Assembly (NCBI RefSeq): GCF_000208865.1
Contig: NC_018394.1
Span: forward strand, 2,503,964-2,567,963
Source of the DNA: Neospora caninum Liverpool
Taxonomy: Eukaryota; Apicomplexa; Conoidasida; Eucoccidiorida; Sarcocystidae
DNA length: 64,000 nucleotides
Direction: 5' to 3'
Every line of letters starts with the position of its first letter. The first letter of the stretch is position 1. Both the position numbers and the translations under genes were made by a program. The notes beneath the pieces are model-generated. The model made no database searches, was not told the origin of the DNA, and was given only the letters and a program-made list of their open reading frames with translations. This document shows positions 48,007 through 61,200 of the stretch, piece after piece.

Positions 48007-48693
48007 AGTGGTCCCGGTAAAGGCTCTATCTATCTCTCTGCGGATGGGCTGTGCAATCCATCGGGGGGCTTCCATCTCGGCCGCCTCCGTCGGCGCGTTT
48101 GGGGCTTTTTCCCGCTCTCTGTTTTTTGCCAGGTACCGCATGCCTTTCCGTGTCCTTACGTGTGCCTTCTTGTCTCCTCCCCTTCACTCGCTTGCCTTTT
48201 GCGCGACGGGCACGGAATCCCCCCCCTTGTTCCTCCCAAACGCGCTGTCGGCTGCTGTCTGCCTTTTGGCTGTTTCGTTTCCCACCTTTTCCCGGCTTTC
48301 CTCTCGTTTTCTTCCCGTTCCCCCGACTTGTTTTCGCCGCTCTTTCCTCGTTTTTTTGCGCGGTCCCTGCCGTCCTCCTCGCCGGATCTAACCGATGTGA
48401 GGCCTGGGACTTGAAGTCGAACGACTCTGTGCGGCGGGAACTTTCGATCTGCGCTGCCGACGAGAAACCCCTGAACCGCCTTCCCTGCACTTGTGAAGTC
48501 ACGAGGTGCGTGCCTGGCGGCGCCAGTGTTGCTCCAACGAACGTCCCGGCGCGGCGTCCCTTTCCCGTTTCTGTCCCGCTTGATCGCCAAGCGAAGCGCC
48601 GAGGATATCCCCAACCTCGCCCTGCGGGATTGCTGGAAACACGGGGGGCCCAGAACACACAGAACACGCGTTTGTTTCCACCTCCTGCGGACC

Positions 48694-50364
48694 ATGGAGC
48701 GCTCCCTTCTGAGACGACGGCCCACGCCGTCCGTCTCCACTCCCTCGCTCTGCACGCGTCTCGCCGCTCCGCTCTGTCTTCTCTTGCTGGCGCTTGCCGC
48801 TTCTCAGTCTATTTCTCTCTTTTACTCGGACCGCGCTCTCCCGCTCACGCTCCTGCAGACTGCGGCGGAAGCAGTCGAGCTCCCCTCGCCCGACGTCGCC
48901 GAGCCCCGCGAGGAGACTCCGGCCGCCGAGGAGTCCGCTACCTCCCAGCAGCTTCCTGAGGCGAGCATCTTGTCGCCCATTCCGCAGACGCCCTCTGGTT
49001 CCCAGGAACGCCTCGTTTCAGCCGACAGCGAGAGCACTGACGACGGCGCGCCGACCGCGGAGTCGGTCGGGACCGAAGAAGGACGGCCCGAAGCGTACGA
49101 GGGCGAAGTGAATGTTGACGCCGGCAACAAGTCGGCGAGCGAACGATCAGAGGGCACGGGGAAGCGTGCGAAAAAGGCTGCCACGAAGGCGCGCATTCGC
49201 GCCAAGTTTGCCCCGGCGGAGGGCCAGGGAGTTCCCTTCGTCGAAGCGTCGCGCACTGCGGCCGAGTGGACTTGCCGCAGCAAGACGCACTTCGTCTTCG
49301 TTTTTGTCAACCGCAAGTCCGGCGGCCAAGCTGGCTCTCGGTGGCTCGCTGGCGCGAACAAGAACGGCGAGTACACCCAAACCTTCAAAGACATTTGCAC
49401 GCGCGTCCTCATATACGACTTGCTCGCCGACCACGAGGGCTTCCAGCTCCTGCGGGAAGTAGCCGAAATCAAACGGACGCTCGCCGCAAGCCCCAAGCCA
49501 ACCAAGAAATACTCCGTCGTGCGCGTCATCGCCGTCGGAGGCGATGGGACAGTTATGTGGGTGAACCGCGAAGCCGTCACCGCCAAAGTTCCCATGGCCT
49601 GGGTCGCGTTCGGCATCGTCGGATTCGGAACGGGGAACGACTTCGCACAGAGCTACGGATGGGCGCACGGAAACGCACAGAGGCTCAACATCTTCAAAGG
49701 CGACACGTACGTCCAACAGACGCCAGGCAGATGCCGTCCCCCGGGAAACCACTCCCCACACAGAAACGCACAGAACGCGTCAGCACACATTCGTGGCAGC
49801 CTACCTTTTGATATGTGTGCACGGGGAGGTTCTGCTCGTCCGTCTCCACACGGGCGCAATTGAAAGCGGAGGCTGTGTTGTATACGCGTATGATTCAAGG
49901 GCGCAGACGTAGAGGCAAACGATCGCGGGTTTTCACGTACGTCGAGCCCCAAAACGCGGTGCGTCGGCCTGCACGGTTTTGGTAGGCAGTTTCCCCCGAT
50001 GTCAGGGCGATGGATCTCCGGTGTGCGTCGTAGGTTGAAGGCGCTGGTCCAAATGTGGCAGAAGGCTGCGGTAGCGCGACACGACTTGTGGAAAACGACG
50101 GTGTCCACGTTCGACAACGGCTACTTCGAGAAGGTTTCCTTCGAACGTCGAACTCTCGAGACGCTCATGGATGACGCCACGGGACTCCCGATTCGAACCT
50201 TCGAGTCGCCGTTCATTCTCTACCTCGGCATCGGGTTCGTCTTCACACAACACGCCTGCGATGTCAACTGTCCCTGTCTCCCAGAACCCACCAAATGCCA
50301 CCGCTATGTTTACAACCGTGTGCATGCGCGACATCGTATGCATCTGTGCAACTACATAGACACT

Positions 50365-50399
<35 letters not shown>

Positions 50400-52227
50400 C
50401 GGTCTCTCTAGCGGCGTAGGTGACCTCGGGAGTATTGACAGTGAAGGGTGACTGGATATTTCAGTGACTCTTTCCCCGTCTCTCTCCACGAAATCGGAAG
50501 TCACACCTGCGCATGCACGCATGTGCACTGTTCTCCTTTTTCGATGGAGTAGTCGGCCCCCCTCCCCGAGGCGCCCGGTTTCCTCTGCTCTCGCCTTTGT
50601 TCTTCGTGCCTGCACGGGTCTCCGAAGCGCCTGCCAGTTATGTCTCCAGATTTGATGCGCTCGTCGGAATCGAGTTCGACCGCCTGCGAAGCACCTCGCG
50701 CCTGAGAAACCGGATTATGTACGGCGTGGCATTCCTGAAACTTTTCGGGAGTTCCTGGAAAAACGTCACCGAGCAGATCGAAACGGTGTACGCCCTCGAC
50801 GGAGGCCAGAAGAAGGTTTTGTTCACCACCAATGCGGCAAAGTACCCCGATGCTATGCGCCTCGAACGTAAGAGCGGAACGCAGGGAAGCGGCTGCTCAT
50901 GCACACACATCTGGATTGGGTTTCTGTGGAATCGCGTCTCTGTGTATGACGCGGCCTTGTGTGGGCTGTTGGTGTGCTGGTGCGCAATGGGCATACTGTG
51001 TCTATACAGTACACGCATTTACCTCTGAAGTGTATATACCGTGGACAGTGCGGTTGTTCACCGCGTGCAAGGCCTCCGCCTTCCACGCCGTTAGTGACTG
51101 TCCTTTCTCGATGGCCCCACGTGATGCGTGAATTGTCCGGGCGCGTCAATTTTCCACACGAGCGTCATTTGCCCACGATTCTCGGCAGATCTAGGACAGC
51201 ATGCGCACTACATTTTGCGTGTGATTCTCGAAACCAGAGTTGCTGAATCTCTCCTGAGTCGTCTTCTCGGGGTGCACTTTCTGTCTTTTTTGAGCCCGTG
51301 AGTGCTCCAGCCTCTCGTGTAGGGCGTGGAGACGTGTTTGCTTATCCGCATGCTTCGCTCGTTGCTTTGTCAGACCACAAGATACGCATCTGCATGTGTT
51401 GATGGAAATGCTCTGTTTCTGTTCAGAATCGATTTCTCTGACGTTTTTGAACAACCGTTCGATGATCGGGGGCATTCCCTTGTGGCGACACACTGCACGC
51501 GTCGGCGTCCTCCCCCCCGCCAATGAAAAGCCCGGGGACCGCAACGTCTACGAAACCTTCAAGCGGCGACTTGCCAAGGCACACCAGTCCATGGGAGATA
51601 CCAAAATCGAGCTGATTTCTTTCCACCGACGCTTTGATCTGCTGCGCAGTATTTTGGTACGACCGCCGTGGCGTGCGACGCATAAATATCCTTGTAGTGT
51701 AATGGGTGTACGCACGGAGGTCGATGCAGAAGAGCTGCGTGTGGTGCCTGTAGCCAGAGCTGAGACGATATGAACCAAATGTGTTGTACGGCGAGCACGG
51801 CACATCCTTTGATAGCTGCATGTGCATTTCTGTGTTTGTACGTGTCTCCTCTGACTGTACACGAGCTGGTGTCGGAAATCCGGGCGTGGTGCGAGATTGT
51901 GTCTCGCTTCTGTGCGTCGTCCCGATGGCCCTTCCCGCCCTCCCCCCTTCCCGCCCTTCCCCTCCCTGCCGCAGGTTCTGATTTCCGAACGCTCGGAGTG
52001 TGCATGCGCTCATGTTCTTTCAGATTGACTACGATGCGGCGGGACGTCTCTCTCAACACCGCGGACCTTTCCTGGTTTCCTTCTACCCCCAAGAACAGGC
52101 GGGGCCGGTAGCCTTTCAAACTGACGGCGAGTTCCGCATTGGCCACGGGGTAAAGACGATTTATGTGGAGTTTGTGGACACGTTCAATGTGTTGAAGAAC
52201 GTCTCGGGCAGCGTGGTGAAGGGATGA
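48694..52227 (+). CDS. Secreted-type diacylglycerol kinase
   Basis: Exons are 48694-49706, 50034-50234, 50650-50867, 51427-51656 and 52024-52227 (TGA), giving 621 residues, all in phase. ATG 48694 (GGACCATGG) opens a basic N terminus followed by a hydrophobic stretch, LAAPLCLLLLALAASQSI, i.e. a signal peptide or anchor. Residues about 50-180 are acidic and Ser-rich. The DAGK catalytic domain starts at FVFVNRKSGGQAGS and contains the ATP-binding VIAVGGDGTVMW (GGDGT at about 282-286) and GIVGFGTGNDFAQSYGW. The accessory part is completed by splicing: YLGIG|FDALVGIEFDRLR, then LTFLNNRSMIGGIPLWRHT and IELISFHRRFDLL. The enzyme converts diacylglycerol to phosphatidic acid. No C1 or EF-hand domain is seen. 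In Toxoplasma, DGK2 is the secreted form that makes phosphatidic acid in the vacuole and helps trigger egress; this gene fits that type by its signal peptide, but identity with DGK2 rather than DGK3 is inference. Confidence 0.92.
50369..50396. repeat. (TA)n microsatellite in intron
   Basis: TA run in intron 2 of the DAG kinase gene. Confidence 0.9.
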
Positions 52228-53328
52228 GAGGGGCGGCAGCCCGTAACCGCGCTCGACACAGCCAGTCTTCCATTGCGAGCGTCCCGTTCGCACAAACACC
52301 CCCGTCCGCTCGAACTCTGAGCGCATATATCTTTTCAAGCTCTCAACAACTTCGTCCTCGGAGAAACTGGCGATCGACAAAGACAGATGGGCAGTGAGAA
52401 ATCGAGATGCGTAGGCGCGCTTCTGTGCGTCCCATGTGCAAGCGACCATTAGGGTCGGCTCACGCAAGTCCAGCGAGAGGGGGAACGGCCAAACGTAGGT
52501 GGGGGCGTGGGCGTCGCCAGTGGGGATCCGCGTCGAAACGTCGACTAGCGGAAAACAGAGACTCTATTCCCGCCGGTGCCTTTCCATGTTCACGCGCTGG
52601 AAAGGCAGCTGGCGTCTTCAGGCTGCTGGCGCGTTTCGAGCGCTCTCCGTTGATATTTGATCGTATGTGTTAGGACGATGCAATACGGAACGCTGTTGCA
52701 TGCTGGGACATCGCATGCAGTTTTATGAGGATGTGCCTTCCCGGTCGCCGCAAAGACCCATCCCGCGGAAGGTTGACAGAAAGCCTGCAGCAGAGGTCGC
52801 CTGGCCTTGCTGATTGTGGACAGAGAGACAGACAGGAACCAGGCGGCCGACGCCGATGCGTCACGTGACCCAGCGGGCTCTTCCTCTCCCGGCACTGTTT
52901 CTAAACAAGAAATAGCTGCGAACTTTTTTTGCTGTGCACGGCGTCACGCGGACGCCCGGTTTTGTGGTATATATGGGTTTCTCGTTCTGGCGAGAAAAGG
53001 GGGGTTGTTTGTGCGATGTGCATGGCGAACTGTAAATGTGTCATTTTCGGCGCTCCTCGGCCAAAGGGTCCTCTTGTCGTTCAGGTTGTTGCCTCTGAGC
53101 GTGGTCTCTCATCCCCGCTCTCCGCTTTGTGTCATTTTTGCTGAGCGCCAGTTCTGGAATGCTTCTTTCTCCCGAAACGGTGTTGCCGTCAAAAAAGGCT
53201 TTTCCCCATCCTCTACTTCCCATGCGCTCACGCAGGCACAACAACAACGTCACGCCAAGGATATATATATATATATATATACACGTAGATGTACGCATCA
53301 GTTACAACGCATCTCCGCCTTCAAAGTG

Positions 53329-53332
<4 letters not shown>

Positions 53333-53368
<36 letters not shown>
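53333..53368. repeat. (TA)n microsatellite
   Basis: About 18 TA units, intergenic; another run lies 50 nt upstream at 53260-53282. Confidence 0.9.
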
Positions 53369-53369
<1 letters not shown>

Positions 53370-54202
53370 TGGTACACACGTTAGGGAGAGATATGGATAT
53401 GGGAACCATGAGAGTGAAACTCCTGCCATTCCTCATGTGGTTTGCTGCGCTGGTCGCCGTCAAGCGCTCCCGCAATTACCGAAATGAAGAGGTCAAAGTT
53501 CTGAACGTCCAATCTCGCACTGTGCATCTCTTTTAGACACAGAAATGCAACTGCTGGCCACAATTGTATATGCATGGGTCTAGGACTTATGTCAGTCTGC
53601 GGAGGAGAACATGCACGTCCAACACGAGGCATTCGGCTGCTCACAGAGAGGATAGTCTCCTGTTTCCCTCTCTCTCTTCCGTCCGTTGAGCTCGTCAGAG
53701 AGAGGCATAACCCTCAGGCGTGGAGAGTTAGATTCGATGTACCTTAAACCGTCTCCGTACGATCCGCCGGCGTCGCTTCACCTTTTGTCCGGGTATCGTA
53801 CCTCTCACTCTGTCTGCTTGTTCTTATCTCTTCTCAGCAACGAGCTATACCTGAGAAAAATACGAACTCGAGGATGCCGTCGCCGACACACCGTCCTCTT
53901 TTCCCACAGTTTAAATTTTTGAGGCACGCTGCTGAGCGTCAGAATACGTTTCTCTATAAAGAGGACTGTGTCTGGTGTTCTCTCAAAAAGGGAAAGTGGT
54001 GAACAAGACGCAGAATAAGCAACAGCAGTCTACGAACAGGAGCCGTGGTCGGTGAGTCAGTTGGATCAACTTGTATCACTGTCAGTCTATGCGCCAGAGA
54101 ACCACAGAAACAAGGTCAACTCTTTTCGCACGGAAACATCTCACAAAATCTTCACTAGACACGAGCGCACGCCATGCCGGTTGCGTAGCCGATCATCGGC
54201 AT

Positions 54203-54568
54203 CTATCCTGGACGGGCAAACCCCAAGAATTCTCTTCTCTCTTCATCCAGCATAAAACACTCCCCCTTCGTGATCAACTCGCTCTCTCTGGCCTTGAGTC
54301 GAACGGTCAACTGACCTTGATGATTAGCGCTTCTTTGCAGGAACGTTCTGGCGGTGATAGGTGCCTGCATGTGTGTCCTTGGAAAGAAGTGAAGAATCTC
54401 CCGCCGCAACAGATCGTCTTTTTCAAGCAGAGGGGCCATCCGTTCCGCTCGCTTCCGAGGCGTAAGCTGCATGTCGCCAAAGGGAGAACTCGTTTGTGTT
54501 GCATATTCCCGCGCTCCTCCTGGTTTACGCGTCACACACTCTTCGCTTTTCCTTCTGTATATCGCCAT
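54203..54568 (-). CDS. Possible small basic protein, unknown
   Basis: A minus-strand ORF of 121 residues from ATG 54568 to TAG 54203 has a balanced, charged composition unlike its surroundings. It starts MAIYRRKSEECVTRKPGG; the second half reads DDLLRREILHFFPR, TARTFLQRSANHQGQLTVRL and ECFMLDEERREFLGFARPG. The frame stays open upstream to a possible acceptor (ATCCAG|AGGCAC at about 54666), so it could be the last exon of a longer gene. Against it, the opposite strand here also gives a membrane-like ORF (54471-54722), which is what the antisense of a polar segment would produce. I do not recognise the family. Confidence 0.3.
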   Translation of the reverse strand: MAIYRRKSEECVTRKPGGAREYATQTSSPFGDMQLTPRKRAERMAPLLEKDDLLRREILHFFPRTHMQAPITARTFLQRSANHQGQLTVRLKARESELITKGECFMLDEERREFLGFARPG

Positions 54569-56626
54569 CAACGTGGTCTTTGGTCTCCTTGCTGTCCTTG
54601 GGACCTCATCGGGCAAAGCGGCCTCCGATATCAAGTTCACTTTGTCTTTGTTGTGCCTCTGGATTTTAGGTCTTGAATGTCTCTATTTACCGGATTCATG
54701 TTTCATTGTTTGCAGAGCATGAAATAAAGCGGTGTGTACAAGAGTACACCTATTCGCTGCCTAAGTTGATACGCAGACCTTCCTAACCACATACAAATAT
54801 ATATATATATATATATAGATTGATAGATATATATAGCTACATGTTTAGTGACTTTCTGTGGATTCACATACGGAGAGTTGCCTCTTCATCTAACAACATT
54901 TTCTTCTCGAAATATATATTATATATCCGTGTATATACGCGTGTATTGCACATGTAGATGCGTGTGCGTGTGTGACTGAGTATGAGATGTTTTCAATTTC
55001 TTCAGGAAAGATAAGCGCACCCCCCCCTTTAAATATATATTTGTATCTATATGCATGTGTTGAACCGTGAACGTGCACATGCATATATGTGTGTGCGACG
55101 TCTTGCGAGGGGTTTGCGTCCTGCGCCAGCTACGTCACGCGGTTATCTTGCCGTATCGCGTGTCTCTGCATGCTTTTTCCTGTGTTATTTCCGTTTTTTT
55201 TCCGGTCTTGGATCTCCAGAAGAACACGCAGGCGTTTCGCTCATGGGCGGTGCAAGCTGTCACCACGCAAAGACAGCATTCTCTCAGTGCAGAAACCGGG
55301 AAGGCTGGCCCGACGCAGGGAAGGGCGGGAGAAGTCCGCCTTCAGATGCCACGTGTCTTTTTTGAAACGCATGCAAGAGAGGGGAGATTTTGTTTTTGTC
55401 GCAGTCTTTCCTTCTCCGCCTTCGCGAGGGCGCCCAATCGGTCGTCACCGTGTAACTCACCTCTCCCGTTTTTTCCCGAGACACCCGGCCTTTCCTCTCG
55501 GTCCACAAGCATGTTCTTGTGCGTGGAACCACGGGAATCTTCCGTATTTCTTTCAGACAGCGTTTCTTTAAGAGAAAGAGAGCACCGGTGTCGGTCCGTG
55601 TCCAAACGGGGCACGACACGGGAGTGCTGGCCCTCTGGGAAAAAGCTCACCTCGCGCGCCACGCCGTGTCTCTCCCAGGCGATCTCGACGTTCTTTTCTC
55701 CGTTTAACGTTTCCGGGCGCTTCCTTCTCTCAGACACTTCACGACGCTTCATCCGTCCCTTCCTGCGGTTCTCTTTTCCGTCTTTGCTGCCGTCCAGGTG
55801 TATATACAGAGGAAATCGATTTTCTTCCGTCGACGCGGCTGTGCCGTTCCGCCGACGCGCAGGTTTTTACCGGGGACAGCTCACCCTCTGTAACTATCCT
55901 TCGCGTTTTCTCGATATTCTTTTCCTCACGGGGGACTGCTCTTCGTTTCTGCTTCTTCTCTGCATGTGATTCTTTCCATCTTTTGTCTTTCTCTCTCTAA
56001 CTCGCCTCTACTCGGAGGCCTTCGGGGCGCTACCAGAATTTCTTCACACTTGGCGCCTCAATTCATCTTGCACGAAAGCCGTCCCTTCTCTCGTCTCTCC
56101 TTCACACATGCGTCTCGCCTCTTCGTCATCTTGCTCGCACAAACCATGACACTCGATATAAATGTATAGTTTTCCGTCTTCGTCACCTGCATCCCCAAGT
56201 TTCAGTTAACGTCTCTCCCGCCTCCTAACAAGCCGTGCCCGGTTGTGCCCAGTGTTTCGCGTAGGTCCAGTAGACGAGCGTCCCTCGTCTTTCGTCGCCT
56301 GTAGCTCATTTGCTTTTCTGTTCTCGTCGACCTTGTCTGCTGCATGCCAGTTGCGCGCTCACGCTGTCTCGTCTTCCTCCGTCTCGTTGACACCATCGCA
56401 AACCCCTCACAAACTTCGCTCCTCAGGTCTTGTCGACGTCGCACGTCCCTGCCATTCTTTTCTTTCCACTCTCGCTGGCTGTCTCGCATTTCTCACCCCG
56501 TATCCGTTTTCCTCTGCTCTCCCCTTCTCCCCTCTTCCCCTCGCGTTTCTTCCTCTCTGTCTCTTTGTCTCGCGTGCCTCTCCGTTCTTGTTTTGCCGCC
56601 GCATCTCACCGCTTAACGGCTTCGCA

Positions 56627-58187
56627 ATGGACGTTGAGGGGACACCCTGTGGGGTGCAGCCGAGGCATCTCGGCGAGGAGGCAGAAGAGGCCGTGCCGAA
56701 CGACCGAGACGCGTACGCTTCCCCGCGCTCCTCGTCCTCTTTGTCGGCTGCCTCTCTCGGCTCCACGCAGGGACGCGCAGCGAAGTCGGAAGAACAAACC
56801 GCTCCCAGCAAGGAAAGTGGAGACGGCGAAGAGAGACAAAAGGCCCAACCTGCGCCCAGTGAAAACGCAACAGCAGAGACCCAGTTCACTTTCAAAGACG
56901 ACCTGTAAGGCCCTACCAAACTGGTGTCCATATATACATATTCATCTAGCACATGAACGTTCATATATATGTGTGTATATATATGTATATATTTACATAC
57001 AAATGTATGTATTTGGGTTCGCAGGTGAAACTATGTGTCTGGTTCTTTACTCGTTTATGTACAGGTCACAGCGGAGTGGGTAGTATAAATCTTTCCCTAG
57101 CTTCAACAAAAAGCCCGACAGCTCCTGAGGTTTCATCCCAACTGTCGTCTTCTATCATTAGTGAAACAGTTACCTATATCTATATGTTATATATACGTTC
57201 TATATATGTATATATATGTATATGTATACATACATGTATTAGGCAGAGGCGGAAAGCGCAGAAAAACATGCAAGAAGCGACGACAGATTTCTGTGGTTTT
57301 CCTCCAGTAACTCGGATTGGTGCTTGGCAGTTAGTCGCGTAGACAGCGGGCGCATGCTGTTGGAGCGACTGAGGGCGGCATTGCTGCTCCGAGCGAATGC
57401 AGCAGTTGAGCAGGCGAGCAAAATGGAGAGTCTTGTCCAAACCTTCGTCGCGACCAACCTGGAAAGCAAGTGAGTGTGTCTCCGGCGAGCTATTTGCTGT
57501 GTCTCAGGTGTACGGACACCGGACGCGATTTGCGGCTGCACACGAGCTATCGTCGCATAGGTTAAACTTCCCACGAGGTTTTGTGCGTTTACGTGGAAAT
57601 CCGGTTCCTCTGGCATCGCCGAGGGGGGGCTTGGAAAACCTCCTCGCGGCGTGCGCGGAGCGTTCTTTTTGCGAGCTCTCTTCAAGTGTGTGCAGCAGTC
57701 GGATGCCTGAACACCCGTTCCGTTCGGCCTGCGGGTTCTCTCTCAGCCCCCAAAAACGTAGAAAGTCGCGACTCCTTTTTTTTCACTTGCTTCGCTCGCC
57801 CTTTCCTTCGACCGTCTCTCCTCGCAGAACCATCATGTCGGCTGTTAACGCCCTGCGTCTCGAGGCCGTTCACCAGGCAGACCACTGCAGAGAGTTCGCT
57901 GAAGCCATCCGGAGAGACGTCGTCGAGGGGACACTGACAAACACGATCCACAATCACTACCTCGTCCTCCAACAAGTGAGAAGAAACAGTGCCACACACA
58001 CGTCTCCGTAGAGCCCTCTGCTCCGCCCTTCCATCTATATATATATATATATATATATATATGCATATGTATATATATGCATGTGGATTTTTCGATATGG
58101 ATTTATGAATCGTTGTGTATGGATGAACACGAGCATACTACGGATATGTACGCATGGACGCCTGCGTATGAATATGCGCTTATCGGC

Positions 58188-58225
<38 letters not shown>

Positions 58226-61200
58226 GTGGTTTGAAGTGTGCTTCTTCAAATGTGTGTGGGCCTGGCGGGCCTTTTTGGGCATTCCTGTGCCTCTCCACTG
58301 TTACCGCGGCCTTCCCGTCTGTAGATGTGTGTCTGTTTTCCCCGACCGGCAGATCAAGGCAGACGGCTCGGAGGCGCAGAAGGAGTTAACGCTGGCGACT
58401 GTGGACCATCAGAAAGTAGGTTGTGTTTCGAACCTTTTTCTGAGTGTCGCTGCTCCACACACGTTCACGGAGATTCATTCACTTCTCCATTGAAAAACGG
58501 AAAAAGTGCCTGTGTTTGAATGCTTCCCTACACTCGTGTCCGCTGTCTGTGGTGGGTGAGCGTGTATGTCGGTGCGTGCCTAGGTAGGCATCCACAAATG
58601 CATGCGTGTATCTGTTTTTCTGTCTCCGTGTGAAGCGCGTGCATGTGTACTTGGTGTCAGCGCGCATTTTGCAAGTCCTCCGCATTCGCGCCGCAGCCGG
58701 GTTCTGCAGTTGTCGACCAGAGAGCAACTTTGACCGTGTGTGCACTCCGGCTGCGTCGTGCGCATCGCCCGTGTCGCTCGGCATGTCGTGGTTTTTCAGG
58801 CGATGGACCGCTACCTGCGGTGCAGCAGGGAAGCTGCCTCGGTGACTCTGAAGGCGCAGGCAGCAGAGGCTGAGTCGCCGAGTGTACGTACAGAGCTGGC
58901 ATTGTCGGCGATTCGCCGGTGCGTGGAAGCGAAGGCTGCGGAGGAGGAGCACCGGGACAGCGTGGCGCGATTGAATGCGGCAGCGCAGGCGAACGAGAGG
59001 AAGATGTCAATCATTCTTCAGTCTCTCCAAGACATGGACGAGAAACGCATGATGTGTTTCCGCGATGCTCTGAGGAAGGCGATGGTGTACCAGGCCGCGT
59101 ATCTGCGGAACGTCCAGTACGACTTGGAGCAAACGATCAAGTTGGTGGACGCAGTCGAGCCGAAGGCAGATCTGCAGGAATTCCTGGGCAAGTACCGCTT
59201 GCCGAAGAAGCCGCAGATGGGAAGCCAAGTGAAGGCCCAAAGCTGGGTGGAGCTGGACAGCACCTTTGGGGATGCGCTGCAACCTTCGGGTGTGTCGGCT
59301 TCCAAGACGCCGGGCCAAGGCTCTTCCTCGGGGGCTGCGTTTCCCACGGCTTCGTTTGCGTCTTCTTTCGCCTCGTCGTCTCTCGGCGTCAGCTCCACGG
59401 CGGCAGCTGCATCGAGCGTCGCGCGGTCCCTGCTCCAGAAATCGCCCTTCACCCGCGTCATGCAGTCAGCGGCTTCTCTCGTCGGCGGCCGAGGACCGGC
59501 TAGCGCTGCGGACTACGGTGTACATACACCGGGTTCCTCGCAGTCCCCCGCCGCGGGGTCCGGGCTGCGAGAGCCGTTGCCGCTCGGCGCCGGAGAAGAG
59601 CAGAGAGCGCAGGGTGGCTCCGGCGCTGGGTCTGGAGGCGGCCGTGCGAGCCTCGAAGAAAAGCGCGACTGCGGGCGCCGCGAAAACGAGCGAGCGCCGT
59701 TCGGGATGAGTTCCCCGAGTGGCGAGGAGCTCGGCGACGCGGGACGCGGTTCCGCCGGGAGCGAGGAAACCGCCAAAATGCGAGCAGCAGAAAAGGAGTA
59801 CGAGGCGATCCTCGATCTGCTGTGGACCGAAGGCGGCGCACCGGGGGAACAAAGAAGAGAGAGCGGAGAGGACGATTCAGACAAGGACGCCAAGAAACAG
59901 CTGTCAGCCTTCGTCGTCGACCCCGCCCAGTGTCCATACACCCCAGACGTCCGCCGGAAGCTGGCGAAGGTGTTGCCCAAGCTGAAGAACGACTTCGCTT
60001 CGGCAGCAAAACGCTTCGCCTTCCTGAAAACGGTGGAGCGGAGACGCCGAATGTGCATGGTGCGCGGACATAAGCAGGTGTACCTCCACCACATGGTGTG
60101 TCTTCGGATTCTGGGGGAAATCAGCGAGTGGCTGCTTGACTCCGCAGACGAGCAACTCGACGTCTGGACCGGCCGTATGCTCCTCCTCCTCTCCATGCAA
60201 ATTGCCGCCTCGGGTTTGAAGAGCGCAGATCCCCAGATGCAAACCTTTGCGTGGGCAAACTTCGTCCAGGCATGTGCAGAGATCGAGGAACAGGAAAGTC
60301 GAGGCGAGACAGCGGAAGAGAACAGCCCGATCACGCCGGAACCGGAAACTGTCCGGTGGTCCCTGCATGTAAGCAGACGAATAAAGCTGCGTTTTTCCAA
60401 CCAGCTGAATCACGGACGATGGGGTGAGACATCGAGCCGCGCCACCCTCCACCTCCACTAACAAAACACATGAATCAACCGTCCGGCTTCAAGCACACAC
60501 ACCTACGTATTCAGAACAACTCTCTCAATATATAATTGTATATATATATATATATAATGATGGAACTATAGATGCTGAAGTGGATCCCCGTGTATCGAGA
60601 GGTTTGCCCGTGCGTATATGCGTAGGCATCCATACGTCAACGAGAATTCGTTATGTTTGTCACTCATCGTACAGATATGCGTTTCAGATTTACTGATTGC
60701 AGTATCCTGGTAGATGAGATGTCGCTCTTTTTTGAGGATCCAAGGACGTCCAAATGTTCATTGGCACCAGCCGAAGATATCTGAGCAACTGTGGAAAATT
60801 TTGTTTCCATGGTCTCTGTCCATCTCGCAGCGGTGTATCTACCACCATCGCTACTGGAACCGCGTGACGTTCTGGGAGGAGGCGCTCACTCTGACCATCA
60901 GCGAAGAACTTCAACGCCAGAAGGTAAAGGAAGGAAAAGAGACGCGTCCGGGGAGAAGCAAGAAGTGAACTCTCTCAGCCCTTGACGAGAAGAGTGCTGA
61001 AGAGGCAATGCGCGTGAAGTTGCAGGCAAGAAGGAGAATCTGGCGATGTGTGGAACAAAAAAAATCACAACAGACCTCGCTGATGGAGCGCTTCAGTGCC
61101 CGTTTCCGCTCTTGGGGAAATCGACACAAAATAGCGCCTGCCGCACACCTGGTGATTCCATTTAGTCGAGATGGAGCGTCGAAATATCGGAAGCGGAGAA

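Larger units (their letters stand above)
44093..48693. promoter_or_regulatory. Long divergent intergenic region
   Basis: 4.6 kb between the starts of the propeller-like gene and the DAG kinase gene. It holds a 22-bp repeat (46453-46517) and a run of 13 C (47994-48006). Minus-strand ORFs such as 45610-45251 have no recognisable domain or clear splice partners. No RNA gene was recognised. Confidence 0.45.
52228..56626. other. Long intergenic region, one weak candidate gene
   Basis: 4.4 kb between tandem plus-strand genes. It has TA tracts at about 53260-53282, 53333-53368 and 54798-54818, a possible small minus-strand gene (54203-54568), and a pyrimidine-rich stretch before the F-BAR start that is probably its 5' UTR. 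A 300-codon plus-strand ORF (55067-55969) has no coding character. Confidence 0.45.

Noticed and set aside
54471..54722. Plus-strand 83-codon ORF that looks like a two-helix membrane protein
   Set aside because: Its hydrophobic character is what one expects from the antisense of the polar minus-strand ORF at 54203-54568; no start context supports it.
55067..55969. Plus-strand ORF of 300 codons
   Set aside because: It lies in pyrimidine-rich DNA before the F-BAR gene where stop codons are rare. Residues look like translated UTR (Ser/Phe/Arg-rich), with no domain.
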